Part shown: positions 8,042 to 17,189 of the stretch, in pieces
How the letters are laid out: each line of letters starts with the position of its first letter
Position numbering within the stretch: position 1 is the stretch's first letter
Assembly: GCA_016218725.1 (NCBI GenBank)
Contig: JACRDB010000097.1
Location: forward strand, 1-64,000
Reading direction: 5' to 3'
Origin: Deltaproteobacteria bacterium
GTDB taxonomy: Bacteria > Myxococcota_A > Polyangia > Polyangiales > Ga0077539
Length of the DNA stretch: 64,000 nt
Position numbers and translations under genes: made by a program
Notes under the pieces: model-generated
The model's database searches: none
What the model was told of the DNA's origin: nothing
Seen by the model: only the letters and a program-made list of their open reading frames with translations

Positions 8042-10045
8042 TCACCCCGGATCGAACCAGACTCTTGGGCGCACCCCGAGGGTGGTGGCTCCGACGCGGA
8101 CCGTGAGCACCACGGAGCCGGGGGTGTCCGGGGCCGTGAGGGTGCGCGCGAAGGCCCCGTCTCCCAGCGGGCGCACGGGGCCGGTCCAGCGCGCCGCGCC
8201 CGCGGAGGCCTCGATGGAGACGGTGGCGTCCGCCGGCGCCCCGGGGCGCAGGCGCGAGGGCACCACGCGCAGGTCCAGGGTGGAGCGCCCGTCGGCGCGC
8301 AGGTGTCTGGGCCCGGAGAGCGCGACCACGGCGGGCTCGGTGAGGGTGACGGGCTGGTCCGCGGGGACGTTCTCCGCCACCTGGAGGACGCCGGAGGGCC
8401 AGAGGACCTCGACGCGGTCGGCGCGGGTGGCTTCCCCGAGGGCGGCGTCGACCACCGGCGGGCCGAAGGCCGTCAGGCCGTACTGGTCGCCCATGCCGTA
8501 GCTCCTGCGCAGGGCGCCCGCGGTGACCGTCACCCGGGCGCCGCGCCCGGAGGGGTTCGAGAAGGTCCCCCGGAGGCTCACCAGGAGGTGGTTGGCGCCC
8601 TCGACGCGGTTCTCGTAGGCCGCGGTGGGGGCGCCCATTCCTCCGACCAGGAGGTCCAGGTCGCCGTCGCGGTCGCGGTCCCAGAGGCAGAGGCCGTTGT
8701 AGTCCCCGAGGCCGGTGAGCCCCGCGGGGGTGTGGAGCTCCTCGAAGCGCCCGTCGGGCGCGCCGCGCAGGAGCATCACGTAGGACACGCCGACCTGGCG
8801 CCCGGGGGTCATGGCCTGGTCGTTGCCGCCGGGGACCAGCAGGTCCAGCCAGCCGTCGTGATCGATGTCCCAGAAGTACGGCGACCAGCGCACCATGGCC
8901 AGGCCCCCGGCGACGATGGGCTCCGGGAGGCGCAGCGCCTCGGCGGTGTCAAGCCACCGTCCCTCCCGGCGGGTGAAGAGCGTGTCGTTGTACGAGAGGG
9001 CCACGTAGAGCTCGTCGTGGCCGTCGAGGTCCACGTCCCCGAGGGTGGCGCCCATGGGCCCGGCGGTGCCCCGGCCGAAGACGCCTCGCTGGTCGCACTC
9101 GCGGGGTGTGGGCTCCAGCCGCGCGAAGCGCGGCTCGCCGTTGCCGTCGGGCCCGAGGGCGCGCAGCGGGAACTGGTCCACGCCCTCGCCGTCGTTGAAG
9201 AGCACCAGGTCCCGGCGCCCGTCCTCGTCCAGGTCCACGGGCACGGTGACCCAGCGCAGGCCCCCCGGTTGCAGTCCCCATACGCCGGCCACGTCCTGGA
9301 AGTTACGGTTGCCGAGGTTGCGCAGGACCGGCGTCTCCGGCGCGAAGGTCGCCGTCACCACGTCCAGAAGCCCGTCCTCGTCCACGTCCCAGACGGTTAC
9401 GCCGTTGCAGTCAAAGGGCACGTGGGGCAACGGCGGCTCCTCGCTGAAGGTCACCCCGGTGGGGGTGCCCCAGAGCACGCCATGGCGCCGCGCGCACCAC
9501 AGGTCCCTCCGTCCATCGTTGTCCAGGTCCTCGGCGAAGAAGCAATCGCCGCGCCCTCCCGGCAGGGGCCCCGCGAGGGTGTACGCCCCGCGCCCGTCGT
9601 TCCGGAGCCAGGCGCTCTCACCCCGGCGGTGGTTCACCACCAGGTCGTCGTCGCCGTCCCCGTCGAGGTCCATGGGCACCGCGGAGTGGTAGTCCTCCAG
9701 GTCTCCGGGGCGCGGGGCCGACGCCGCACCCACCAGGGCTCGCTCCAGCGCGGGGTCCCGCACGAACGCTCCCCTCCAGGGGCGGGGTGCGGGGCCCATG
9801 CCGCGGGTGGGGCGCAGGCTGCCGTTGCAGCGCTCGGGCATGGGCTTGCGCCGCGGGTCACTGCCGTCAAACGGCCCCGGGGGCGCGTCTCCAGGGGGCG
9901 TACTGGCGCTGTCTGTCTGGGGCTCCGGGCGATCACCGAGGGGCCCCGGGGCGGCGTCGGTGGTGGTCCCGGGGCCCTGGCGTGGGCCGTCGCAGTCCGC
10001 CAGGGACAGGGCAAGGAGCGCCGCCGTGCACCAACGCGTACGCAT
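8042..10045 (-). CDS. FG-GAP/VCBS-repeat lipoprotein with ASPIC/UnbV domain (CRTAC1 type), copy 1
   Basis: 667-aa exported protein. The signal sequence 'MRTRWCTAALLALSLADC' ends in a lipobox-like Cys, followed by a Pro/Asp/Thr-rich linker. Then come several FG-GAP/VCBS repeats with calcium-binding loops such as 'DLDGDGDDDL', 'DLDNDGRRDL' and 'DRDRDGDLDL', predicting a beta-propeller. An ASPIC/UnbV domain follows ('LRGTFSNPSGRGARV...VEVLWPSG'), then an Ig-like C-terminal domain starting at 'RADGRSTLDLRV'. ATG 10045 is preferred over 10066 because it begins the signal peptide. Probably anchored to a membrane and acting outside the cytoplasm; ligand unknown. It is divergent from the Cys-rich repeat gene, 78 bp apart. 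Confidence 0.85.
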   Translation of the reverse strand: MRTRWCTAALLALSLADCDGPRQGPGTTTDAAPGPLGDRPEPQTDSASTPPGDAPPGPFDGSDPRRKPMPERCNGSLRPTRGMGPAPRPWRGAFVRDPALERALVGAASAPRPGDLEDYHSAVPMDLDGDGDDDLVVNHRRGESAWLRNDGRGAYTLAGPLPGGRGDCFFAEDLDNDGRRDLWCARRHGVLWGTPTGVTFSEEPPLPHVPFDCNGVTVWDVDEDGLLDVVTATFAPETPVLRNLGNRNFQDVAGVWGLQPGGLRWVTVPVDLDEDGRRDLVLFNDGEGVDQFPLRALGPDGNGEPRFARLEPTPRECDQRGVFGRGTAGPMGATLGDVDLDGHDELYVALSYNDTLFTRREGRWLDTAEALRLPEPIVAGGLAMVRWSPYFWDIDHDGWLDLLVPGGNDQAMTPGRQVGVSYVMLLRGAPDGRFEELHTPAGLTGLGDYNGLCLWDRDRDGDLDLLVGGMGAPTAAYENRVEGANHLLVSLRGTFSNPSGRGARVTVTAGALRRSYGMGDQYGLTAFGPPVVDAALGEATRADRVEVLWPSGVLQVAENVPADQPVTLTEPAVVALSGPRHLRADGRSTLDLRVVPSRLRPGAPADATVSIEASAGAARWTGPVRPLGDGAFARTLTAPDTPGSVVLTVRVGATTLGVRPRVWFDPG

Positions 10046-10110
10046 GAATCCTGGCGATCGTACCACCGCCGTGGGGTCCTGCGTCGTGGACCGGGCCCGA
10101 CGGAACGGGC

Positions 10111-10116
10111 TACACT
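10111..10116 (+). promoter_or_regulatory. Putative -10 box of the Cys-rich lipoprotein gene
   Basis: TACACT exactly 7 nt before ATG 10124. A weak TGGACC (4/6 to TTGACA) lies 18 nt upstream of it. The spacing predicts transcription starting at or next to the A of the ATG. Confidence 0.45.
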
Positions 10117-10123
10117 CAGCGAG

Positions 10124-13027
10124 ATGCTTGTCCCCAACCGGGAGCGTAGGGTGATGAAGGACTCTCGAGGGTGTGTGGGCCGCGCGCTGGCGCTGGTGTG
10201 GGTGGTGGTGTGCGCGTGTAGCGGCGAGAGCCGCCCGGACACGCTCCCGCCGATCACCACGGACGCCTCGGACGTGCGCACGAGCGACCGCGGCTCCGAC
10301 GCCAACCTCCCGGAGGACGGCGGGAGCGACGGGTCCACGGGAGACTCCACGGCGATGGACGGGACCGCCGCCGACGGCGTCGCCATGGACTCCCCCGGGA
10401 TGGACGTGGTGTGCGGCGCAGTGGACCAGGGCTGCTGCGCGGGGGACCGCTGCGACGCGGGGCTGGTGTGCGTCGCGGGCCGCTGCGGGCGCCCGATGCC
10501 TCCGTGCGGGATGAGCGGCGCGGCGTGTTGCCCGGGCAACATCTGCGGCACGGGGCTGGTGTGTACGGCGGAGCGCTGCGGCCCTCCCCCGCCCATGTGC
10601 GGGATGGCGTCGCAGCCCTGCTGCGCGATGGACGCCTGCGCCGGGGGGCTCCTGTGTACGGGCGGCAGGTGTGCGATGGCGCCGATGTGTGGGGCCCTCA
10701 GGGCCCCGTGCTGCGCGGGGGCGATGTGCGGGGCGGGGCTCACCTGCGCCGCGGGGGTGTGCGTCACGCCGCCGACGTGCGGGATGACGTCGCTGCCGTG
10801 CTGCGCGACGGGCGCCGCGTGCGGGGCGGGGTTGGTGTGCATGGGCGGGATGTGCGTGATCCCGGCGCCCACCTGCGGCGGCGACGGGATGCGGTGCTGC
10901 GCGATGGGCGCCGCATGCGGGGCGGGCCTCGGGTGCATGGAGGGGGTGTGCATGAGGGTCGCCCCGGACGCCGGGATGGACTCCGGGGGCGGGATGGACG
11001 GCGCGGTCACCATGGACGCCGGGCCGTGCGGGGCGCGCACCCAGCGCTGCTGCGAGGGCACTCGCTGTGACACGGGCCTGGCGTGCATGGCGGGCGTCTG
11101 CGAGATGACCACCGGGGCGTGCGGCACCGCGGACCTGGTCTGTTGCCCGGGGGGCACCTGCGCCACGGGGCTCACCTGCATGGGGGGCTTCTGCCGCGGA
11201 GGAGGGATGGTGACCTGCGGGAACATGGGCCAGCCGTGCTGCGCGGGCTCGGGGTGCGCCATGGGGCTCGTGTGCATGAGCGGCGCATGCCAGGCGATGC
11301 CCACCACCTGCGGGGCAATGGGCCAGCCGTGCTGTACGGGCCGCGCCTGCACCGGGGCCCTGGTGTGCGGCGCCACGGGTACCTGCGAGGGCGTCTCCGA
11401 CGGAGGGATGATGTCCTGCGGGAACCTCGGCAATCCCTGCTGCGGTGGGACCACCTGCGCCATGGGCCTGGTGTGCATGGGCGGCGCCTGCGCCAACCCC
11501 CCGGCGGGGTGCGGCGGGATGGGTCAGCCGTGTTGTGCGGGGCGCAGCTGCACCGGGGCGCTCGCGTGCAGCGCCGCGGGCACCTGCGGCGGCGGTGGCA
11601 CCGACGGGGGCATGGTGTCCTGCGGGAACCTTGGCAACCCCTGCTGCGGTGGGACCACCTGCGCGATGGGGCTGGTGTGCATGGGAGGCGCCTGCGCCAA
11701 TCCCCCGACGGGCTGCGGCGGGATGGGCCAGCCGTGCTGCGTGGGCGGCGCCTGCACGGGCGCGTTGACGTGCACGGCGGGCACCTGCGGCGGCACCGGC
11801 GGAGGCACCGACGGGGGGATGATGGCCTGCGGCAACCGCGGCGAGGCCTGCTGCGCGGGGAGCTCTTGCGCGATGGGGCTCGTGTGCCTCGCCAGCGTGT
11901 GCAGCACGCCGCCCGCGGGCTTCGGCGGGATTGACCAGCCGTGCTGCGCGGGGCGCACCTGCACCGGGGCGCTCGCGTGCAGCGCCGCGGGCACCTGCGG
12001 GGGCACGGGCGGCGGCACCGACGGAGGGATGATGGCCTGCGGCAACCGCGGCGAGGCCTGCTGCCCGGGGGGCTCCTGCGCGATGGGGCTCGTGTGCCTC
12101 TCCAGCGTGTGCAGCACGCCGCCCGCGGGCTGCGGGGGTATGGGCCAGCCGTGCTGCGCGGGCCGCACCTGCACCGGGGCGCTCGCGTGCAGCGCCGCGG
12201 GCACCTGCGGGGGCACCGGCGGAGGCACCGACGGAGGGATGATGTCCTGCGGCAACAGCGGCGAGGCCTGCTGCACGGGGAGCACCTGTGTGATGGACCT
12301 GGCGTGCCTCGGGGGCACCTGCTCCAGGCCGACCGGCTGCGGGGGGATGGGCCAGCCGTGCTGCTCCGGGCGGGTGTGCACCGGGGCCCTGGTGTGCGGG
12401 GCCACGGGGACGTGCGCGGGCGGCGCCGGGGGAGACGACGGGGGCATGTCCATGAGCTGTGGCAACGTCCGCGAGCCGTGCTGCGCGGGCGGAACCTGCG
12501 CCGCCGGGCTCACCTGCACCGCGGGCACCTGCACGGGGACGCCCACCGGGAGCTGCGGGAACATGAGCGAGCCGTGCTGCGCGGGTGGCACCTGCGCCGG
12601 GGGACTTACCTGTACGGCGGGCACCTGCACGGGTGGGGGGACGGGGGTCTGCGGCGGGGACGGGCAGGCGTGCTGCGCGGGGACGGAGCCGTGCGCCGGG
12701 GAGTTCCTGTGCCTCTCGGGGCGGTGCATGCGCCCGTCGGGCTGCGGCGCCTCGGGGCTGGCGTGCTGCACGGGCTCCATGTGCCTGCGACCGTTGATGT
12801 GTGTCGGCGGCCGCTGCTCGTCGTCAGGAGGTGGCGAGGATGCTGGCGGTCCCTGCGGGGACTTCGATCAGTCGTGCTGCCCGGGGAGCGTGTGCAACAC
12901 CGGGCTCGGGTGCCAGGACGGCCGGTGCTTCCCCACGAGCTGCGGGGGGCTGGCGCAGCCGTGTTGCATGGGGGCGGCCGGGGCGTGCCGGCCGGGGCTC
13001 TCCTGCTCGGCAGGCACCTGCCGGTGA
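10124..13027 (+). CDS. Giant cysteine-rich repeat lipoprotein (26 six-Cys units)
   Basis: 967-aa exported protein. A signal sequence ending 'LVWVVVCAC' gives a lipobox-like Cys. An Asp/Ser/Gly-rich linker leads to 26 tandem units of about 30 residues with pattern C-x6-CC-x4/5-C-x5-C-x4/5-C, linked by Gly/Thr/Pro or 'GGGTDGGM' spacers. Six Cys per unit would allow three disulfides, so an elongated disulfide-rich surface fibre is likely. Unit 16 has Phe instead of the first Cys (codon at 11921). Units 11-20 form pairs with a 204-210 bp period and high DNA identity, indicating recent duplication. Start: ATG 10124 sits 7 nt after TACACT; ATG 10154 with a weak ribosome site is the alternative. Function unknown. 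Confidence 0.8.
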   Translation: MLVPNRERRVMKDSRGCVGRALALVWVVVCACSGESRPDTLPPITTDASDVRTSDRGSDANLPEDGGSDGSTGDSTAMDGTAADGVAMDSPGMDVVCGAVDQGCCAGDRCDAGLVCVAGRCGRPMPPCGMSGAACCPGNICGTGLVCTAERCGPPPPMCGMASQPCCAMDACAGGLLCTGGRCAMAPMCGALRAPCCAGAMCGAGLTCAAGVCVTPPTCGMTSLPCCATGAACGAGLVCMGGMCVIPAPTCGGDGMRCCAMGAACGAGLGCMEGVCMRVAPDAGMDSGGGMDGAVTMDAGPCGARTQRCCEGTRCDTGLACMAGVCEMTTGACGTADLVCCPGGTCATGLTCMGGFCRGGGMVTCGNMGQPCCAGSGCAMGLVCMSGACQAMPTTCGAMGQPCCTGRACTGALVCGATGTCEGVSDGGMMSCGNLGNPCCGGTTCAMGLVCMGGACANPPAGCGGMGQPCCAGRSCTGALACSAAGTCGGGGTDGGMVSCGNLGNPCCGGTTCAMGLVCMGGACANPPTGCGGMGQPCCVGGACTGALTCTAGTCGGTGGGTDGGMMACGNRGEACCAGSSCAMGLVCLASVCSTPPAGFGGIDQPCCAGRTCTGALACSAAGTCGGTGGGTDGGMMACGNRGEACCPGGSCAMGLVCLSSVCSTPPAGCGGMGQPCCAGRTCTGALACSAAGTCGGTGGGTDGGMMSCGNSGEACCTGSTCVMDLACLGGTCSRPTGCGGMGQPCCSGRVCTGALVCGATGTCAGGAGGDDGGMSMSCGNVREPCCAGGTCAAGLTCTAGTCTGTPTGSCGNMSEPCCAGGTCAGGLTCTAGTCTGGGTGVCGGDGQACCAGTEPCAGEFLCLSGRCMRPSGCGASGLACCTGSMCLRPLMCVGGRCSSSGGGEDAGGPCGDFDQSCCPGSVCNTGLGCQDGRCFPTSCGGLAQPCCMGAAGACRPGLSCSAGTCR
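11409..12450 (+). repeat. Tandem 204-210 bp higher-order repeat inside the Cys-rich gene
   Basis: Nearly identical blocks recur. The codons for the 'CGN' units begin at about 11417, 11621, 11828, 12038 and 12248, giving steps of 204, 207, 210 and 210 bp. Each block encodes two six-Cys units plus a Gly/Thr spacer. The DNA identity is much higher than between the flanking units, as expected for unequal crossing-over or slippage. Confidence 0.85.
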
Positions 13028-13030
13028 GGT

Positions 13031-14935
13031 CTACCGGGGCGTGACCGCGCGGCGCGCGTAGACACCGCGTGGCGCGGTCACCACCACGCTCCCGGCGCCG
13101 GTGGCCAACACCGTGGCCCGGAGGTCACCCCCGACGCGCGAGGGAGCGTCCTGGAAGCGCAGGGCGCCCACGAGCTCCAGGCGCGCCTCGTCGAGGCCCG
13201 AGACCAGCACCCGGACGGCCTCGCCGCGCGCCGGCGTGAGCGTCGAGAGCGTGAACCAGCGCGGCTCCTCGACGGTGAGGGTGCGGTCCACGGCGTCGAC
13301 GGTGACCGCCTGGCGGAAGCCGTCGGGCCAGCGGACCTCCAGGGCGTCCACCGCGGTGGCATCTCCGAGACCGAAATCGGCGATGAGCTCACTGGAGGCC
13401 ATGGTGCTCCCGCCAGAGGTGTACTCCCGCACCTGGGCGCGCCCCGCTGCTACGAGGCGCAGCCGCGCGCCCCGGGCATCGCGGGCGCTGACGGTCCCCA
13501 GGAGGCGCACCCGGAGGCGGTGGCGGTCGCTCGTGGGGATGCGGTTCTCAAGCCACAGGGCCCCGGGGCCCACCCGGTGGCACGCCTGGAGGAAGAGCGT
13601 CTGGCGCCCCAGGACCACGTCGTCGTCGCCGTCGCCGTCGAGGTCTGCCACGGCGAGCGCGCTCCACGCGCCCGGGGCGTCGAAGCCGGAGCCCCCGCCG
13701 ACGGGGAAGAGCCTGCCGCCGTCGCGCTGGAGGAGCATCACGTTGCTCCGAGGGGGCGTCGCGTAGGGAAGCTCCCCAAAGGCCGCCAGGAGGTCCTCTC
13801 GCCCGTCCCGGTCGAGGTCTCGCGCCACGGCGCCCCAGGCCACGTCGGTCTCGCTGAAATACGGCGGGCCCGAGAAGCCCAGGGCCTGCGACCGGTCCAG
13901 GAACGTGCCCGAAGGCTCGCGGAAGAAGAGCCCGAGCGCCCCCACCAATGCGAAGGCGTAGTCCACCTGCCCGTCAGAGTCGAAGTCCCCCGGCACCACG
14001 GACATGGGCGTGAAGCTCTGGGCCTGCGAGGCCCGGGAGAAGTCCCCGAGCTCGAAGGCGAGCCCGGCGGCGGTGCGCCGCGCGTTCCAGACCCCGCAGA
14101 GCCAGTCCGGCCGCGGGGCCTGCGGTGGCTTCGGCCCATCGCAGGGGCGCTGCGCTTCGGGCCCTCGGGGCACCTGCTGCGTCGCGAAGGAGTCCCTCGC
14201 GACCCACAGGTCCAGGGCGCCGTCGTCGTCTACGTCCGTCGGGAGCGCCACCCAGGTGTACCCGAGGTCCGTGGGCGCCGCGGTCCCTCGCCGGAAGGAT
14301 CCCTCTGGGGTCTGGAGGAACACCAGCACCTCGTAGCGCCCACGAAGGTCCGTGCCCCCGCGGCCGGAGACCACATCCAGGAGCCCGTCGCCGTCCAGGT
14401 CGGCGGTGTGCACGGAGAGCGGCACGCCCGCCGCGCCCGCCGCCGGGAGCTCCTCTCGGAGCGTGAAGCGCCCTCGGCCGTTGTTTGTGAACACCGCCTC
14501 GACGCCCCGCTCGGCGTCCGGCGCGCCGAGGCGCCGCCCACCAAGTACAAGGTCCGGGTCTCCGTCATTGTCCAGGTCCGCGAACTCGGCGCTCCACCCA
14601 CCCCAGGACGCCAGCCCCGCCGCCGCGGTCACCTCCTCGAAGCCACTGCCCACGTTGCGCAGGAGCGTCACGCGCCCCAGCGCCCCGAGGTCGGGCCCCG
14701 CCACCGTCAACAGCAGGTCCGGGCGACCGTCTCCGTCCACGTCCCCCACGGCCACGGCGCTCCCCGGAGAGGGCAGCGGCGCGGGACAGAACGCCCTGTC
14801 GCACATTGTAGGTGCCGTCACCCGAGGACCCTCGGAGACATCGTCCAGGCCGGCGTCGGTGGCGGCGGGCGCGACCGGGGGAGGCGTCGAGCAGGCCGCG
14901 GAGGCAAGGAGCAGCCACGGGGCGAGGCGCCGCAT
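13031..14935 (-). CDS. FG-GAP/VCBS-repeat lipoprotein with ASPIC/UnbV domain (CRTAC1 type), copy 2
   Basis: 634-aa exported protein. 'MRRLAPWLLLASAAC' is a lipoprotein-like signal peptide. A short linker leads to FG-GAP loops 'DVDGDGRPDLLL', 'DLDNDGDPDLVLGG', 'DLDGDGLLDVVSG', 'DVDDDGALDLWV', 'DFDSDGQVDYAF', 'DLDRDGREDLLA' and 'DLDGDGDDDVVLG', about seven blades of a propeller. An ASPIC/UnbV domain ('VDALEVRWPDGFRQAV') and a C-terminal domain follow; the latter differs from the Ig-like tail of the other three copies. Start ATG 14935 lies 9 nt after a TACGCT box. It is convergent with the Cys-rich gene (3 bp between stops) and divergent from copy 3. Ligand unknown. Confidence 0.85.
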   Translation of the reverse strand: MRRLAPWLLLASAACSTPPPVAPAATDAGLDDVSEGPRVTAPTMCDRAFCPAPLPSPGSAVAVGDVDGDGRPDLLLTVAGPDLGALGRVTLLRNVGSGFEEVTAAAGLASWGGWSAEFADLDNDGDPDLVLGGRRLGAPDAERGVEAVFTNNGRGRFTLREELPAAGAAGVPLSVHTADLDGDGLLDVVSGRGGTDLRGRYEVLVFLQTPEGSFRRGTAAPTDLGYTWVALPTDVDDDGALDLWVARDSFATQQVPRGPEAQRPCDGPKPPQAPRPDWLCGVWNARRTAAGLAFELGDFSRASQAQSFTPMSVVPGDFDSDGQVDYAFALVGALGLFFREPSGTFLDRSQALGFSGPPYFSETDVAWGAVARDLDRDGREDLLAAFGELPYATPPRSNVMLLQRDGGRLFPVGGGSGFDAPGAWSALAVADLDGDGDDDVVLGRQTLFLQACHRVGPGALWLENRIPTSDRHRLRVRLLGTVSARDARGARLRLVAAGRAQVREYTSGGSTMASSELIADFGLGDATAVDALEVRWPDGFRQAVTVDAVDRTLTVEEPRWFTLSTLTPARGEAVRVLVSGLDEARLELVGALRFQDAPSRVGGDLRATVLATGAGSVVVTAPRGVYARRAVTPR

Positions 14936-14944
14936 CGAGGGACC

Positions 14945-14950
14945 AGCGTA
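14945..14950 (-). promoter_or_regulatory. Putative -10 box of CRTAC1-type copy 2
   Basis: GCTACGCT context, 9 nt before ATG 14935. Same layout as the hprK box. Confidence 0.4.
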
Positions 14951-15001
14951 GCGCGACCGTTGGGGCCGCGGGTGGTGTTCTGTGTGGGTGGGCACCTGCG
15001 G

Positions 15002-15007
15002 TACACT
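15002..15007 (+). promoter_or_regulatory. Putative -10 box of CRTAC1-type copy 3
   Basis: TACACT exactly 7 nt before GTG 15015, the same sequence and spacing as before the Cys-rich gene at 10124. Predicts a leaderless transcript beginning at the GTG. Confidence 0.45.
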
Positions 15008-15014
15008 CTCCGCA

Positions 15015-17156
15015 GTGGCGTCGAGGTGGCAGCGTCGCAGAACCTGCACGGACCGGGAGCGGGCGCCGTGGCGCGCGCTCCTGCTGGCGGGGTCTGTCGC
15101 GGCCTGTGACGCCAACCCCCCGGCGGACCGCGCCGACGGCGCGTCGACGAGGGACACCGAGGCTCCGCTCCCGCCGGACGCGGTGGCCCCGGCCGACACC
15201 AGGACCCCAGAAGACGCGCCCGCGACGCCCGAAGCGCCAGCGCTCGACGCCGCCGTGACGCCGGACGCGACCACGGCCGATGGGGGTACGCCCGACGTAG
15301 AGCCCGATCGGGCTCCTCCGACGCCGGTCACACCCCCCTCCTTCGGCGCGGGCTTCACGGACCTCACCGCGAGCGTCCCGGCGCCCTTCACCCTCGGTCC
15401 GGTGATGGATGGAGACCCGGAGTTCACCGCGGGCCTCGCGGTGCTCACCGCGGGGATGACGCCCTCGGAGCTGTTCCTCTCGCAGCGCCGCCAGGACTTC
15501 GGGGCCATCACCACGGAGCGCTACCGCTACGACGCCATCAACCGCCGGATGGTGACCGTCGGGAGGCTCGCGCCCGGGATGGACGCCCAGCCGGCCCCCG
15601 TGGCGCTCCTGGATCTGGACGGCGACGGCGCCCTGGACGCCCTCTCCTCCAGGGTGTCCGAGGAGCTCCACTGGGGCACTACCGAAGGCGCCCTGGAGCC
15701 CCCAAGGGCCCTCTTCCCGCCTACAGGTACCTACATCCAGCCCTGGTCGGACATCGCGCTGGACGACATCGACGACGACGGCTGGCTGGACCTGGTGGTG
15801 GGTGCTGCGGGGTGCTGCTCCACGTGCCGGTCGGTGAGGCTCTTCATCCGCACGGGGCCGAGGACCTTCGAGGAGCGCCCGGAGCTTGTGGAGGACCCGC
15901 AGCGGGGCTCCGTCGAGGCGATCTTCTCGGGGCGCCTCGGGGCCGAGAGGGTGGTGGTGGTGCTGGTGTCCTCGTGCGGGAGCATGGACTCGCCGGTGTT
16001 CTACCGGCGGGTGGAGCGCCCTGGGGGCGTCCTGCGGTGGGTCGCCTGGGACCCGCTCCCGACGGAGGGCTACCTCCAGCGCCGGGCGCCGCCCGCGGAG
16101 GCCGGGCGAGGCCTCTCGCTCTACGCCCCGATGGGGTGCAGCACCGACGACCTTGACGGCGACGGTCACGACGACCTGGCCATCACGCTCCACGGGTATA
16201 CGGCGCTCTACTCCGGGCGGGGGCGGGTGCCCATGGTAGACGTCTCGGACCTCTACGGCAGCCCCGAGGCGCTCAATGACCTGGGCCGACCCATGATCCC
16301 GTGGGACGTGGCCTCCGTGGACCTGGACCGCGACGGGCGCCCGGACCGGGTGGTCACCCACGGGGACGACCACGCGGCCTCCTCGGACCCTCGGAGCCTG
16401 GTAGGGCCCCAGCGCGTCGTGGCGAACTGGAACGCAGGCGCGGGGCGCTACCTGGACGTCACCCGCGCCCTCCACCTGGACGCCCTGGCCCAGTGGCGCG
16501 CGCTCACGGTGACGGACCTGGACCAGGACGGCGACGCGGACCTGCTGGTGGGCGGCTACGGCGTCCTCCCGAGGGTCTATCGCAATGACATCACGGGCGG
16601 CCACGGGCTCTCTTTGCGTCTTCGAGGGAGCCTGTCCAACGCCTGGGGCGTCGGCGCCGAGGTGAGGCTCGCGGCCAGCGGGGCGAGGCCCGCCCAGCGC
16701 GTGGTGATGGGCGCCCGCGGCGGGGCCCTGGTCACCGAGGAGCCGCTGGTGTTCCTCGGCCTGGGCGCGGACACCACCGCGAGGGAGCTCGAGGTGCGCT
16801 GGCCCTCGGGGTACCTTCAAACGCTCCGGGACGTGCCTTCGGGGCGCCTGGTCACCGTGCAGGAGCCCGAGCTGGTCACGGTCACGCCCGCCACGAGGCA
16901 CGTCCCCGCGGATGGACGCAGCACCGTCACCGTGAGGGTCACCCCTCGGGCGCCCGACGGCTCACCGCGCGAGGCCCCCGTGGACGGCGTGGCCCACACC
17001 GGCGTCGGAGCGCTCCCGCTGCGTGCCCGGCGCGAGGGGAGCGCCACGGTGCTGGAGCTCACGGCCCCGGGCACCCCTGGCAGCGCCACCCTGGAGCTGC
17101 GCGTGGGCGGCGTCCCCTGGCGCGTGCGCCCCAGGGTGTGGTTCGACCGCCGGTGA
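15015..17156 (+). CDS. FG-GAP/VCBS-repeat lipoprotein with ASPIC/UnbV domain (CRTAC1 type), copy 3
   Basis: 713-aa exported protein. A basic N-terminus, then 'PWRALLLAGSVAAC', a lipoprotein signal with lipobox-like VAAC. A long Asp/Ala/Pro/Thr linker of about 70 residues follows. FG-GAP loops include 'DLDGDGALDALS', 'DIDDDGWLDLVV', 'DLDGDGHDDLAI', 'DLDRDGRPDRVV' and 'DLDQDGDADLLVGG'. The ASPIC/UnbV domain holds 'LEVRWPSGYLQTL', and an Ig-like C-terminal domain begins at 'PADGRSTVTVRVTP'. I chose GTG 15015 over GTG 14982 because TACACT lies 7 nt before it. It is convergent with copy 4, the two stops marking the ends of a 36-bp palindrome. Confidence 0.85.
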   Translation: MASRWQRRRTCTDRERAPWRALLLAGSVAACDANPPADRADGASTRDTEAPLPPDAVAPADTRTPEDAPATPEAPALDAAVTPDATTADGGTPDVEPDRAPPTPVTPPSFGAGFTDLTASVPAPFTLGPVMDGDPEFTAGLAVLTAGMTPSELFLSQRRQDFGAITTERYRYDAINRRMVTVGRLAPGMDAQPAPVALLDLDGDGALDALSSRVSEELHWGTTEGALEPPRALFPPTGTYIQPWSDIALDDIDDDGWLDLVVGAAGCCSTCRSVRLFIRTGPRTFEERPELVEDPQRGSVEAIFSGRLGAERVVVVLVSSCGSMDSPVFYRRVERPGGVLRWVAWDPLPTEGYLQRRAPPAEAGRGLSLYAPMGCSTDDLDGDGHDDLAITLHGYTALYSGRGRVPMVDVSDLYGSPEALNDLGRPMIPWDVASVDLDRDGRPDRVVTHGDDHAASSDPRSLVGPQRVVANWNAGAGRYLDVTRALHLDALAQWRALTVTDLDQDGDADLLVGGYGVLPRVYRNDITGGHGLSLRLRGSLSNAWGVGAEVRLAASGARPAQRVVMGARGGALVTEEPLVFLGLGADTTARELEVRWPSGYLQTLRDVPSGRLVTVQEPELVTVTPATRHVPADGRSTVTVRVTPRAPDGSPREAPVDGVAHTGVGALPLRARREGSATVLELTAPGTPGSATLELRVGGVPWRVRPRVWFDRR

Positions 17157-17189
17157 ATGGTCATTCATTCATGAATGAATGGCCATTCA
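17154..17189. repeat. 36-bp palindrome spanning two convergent stop codons
   Basis: An inverted repeat with 18-nt arms built from ATTCATTC/GAATGAAT. It runs exactly from the TGA of copy 3 (17154-17156) to the TGA of copy 4 (17187-17189). Arms match at 17 of 18 positions; the mismatch becomes a U-G wobble in plus-strand RNA (A-C in minus-strand RNA). It is strikingly AT-rich for this genome. It could act as a shared transcription terminator or RNA-end stabiliser, but has no T-run. Confidence 0.8.

Noticed and set aside
8303..10123. Long plus-strand extension of the Cys-rich protein frame upstream of its signal peptide
   Set aside because: It is the antisense of CRTAC1-type copy 1. The lipoprotein signal and a -10-like box place the start at 10124 or 10154.
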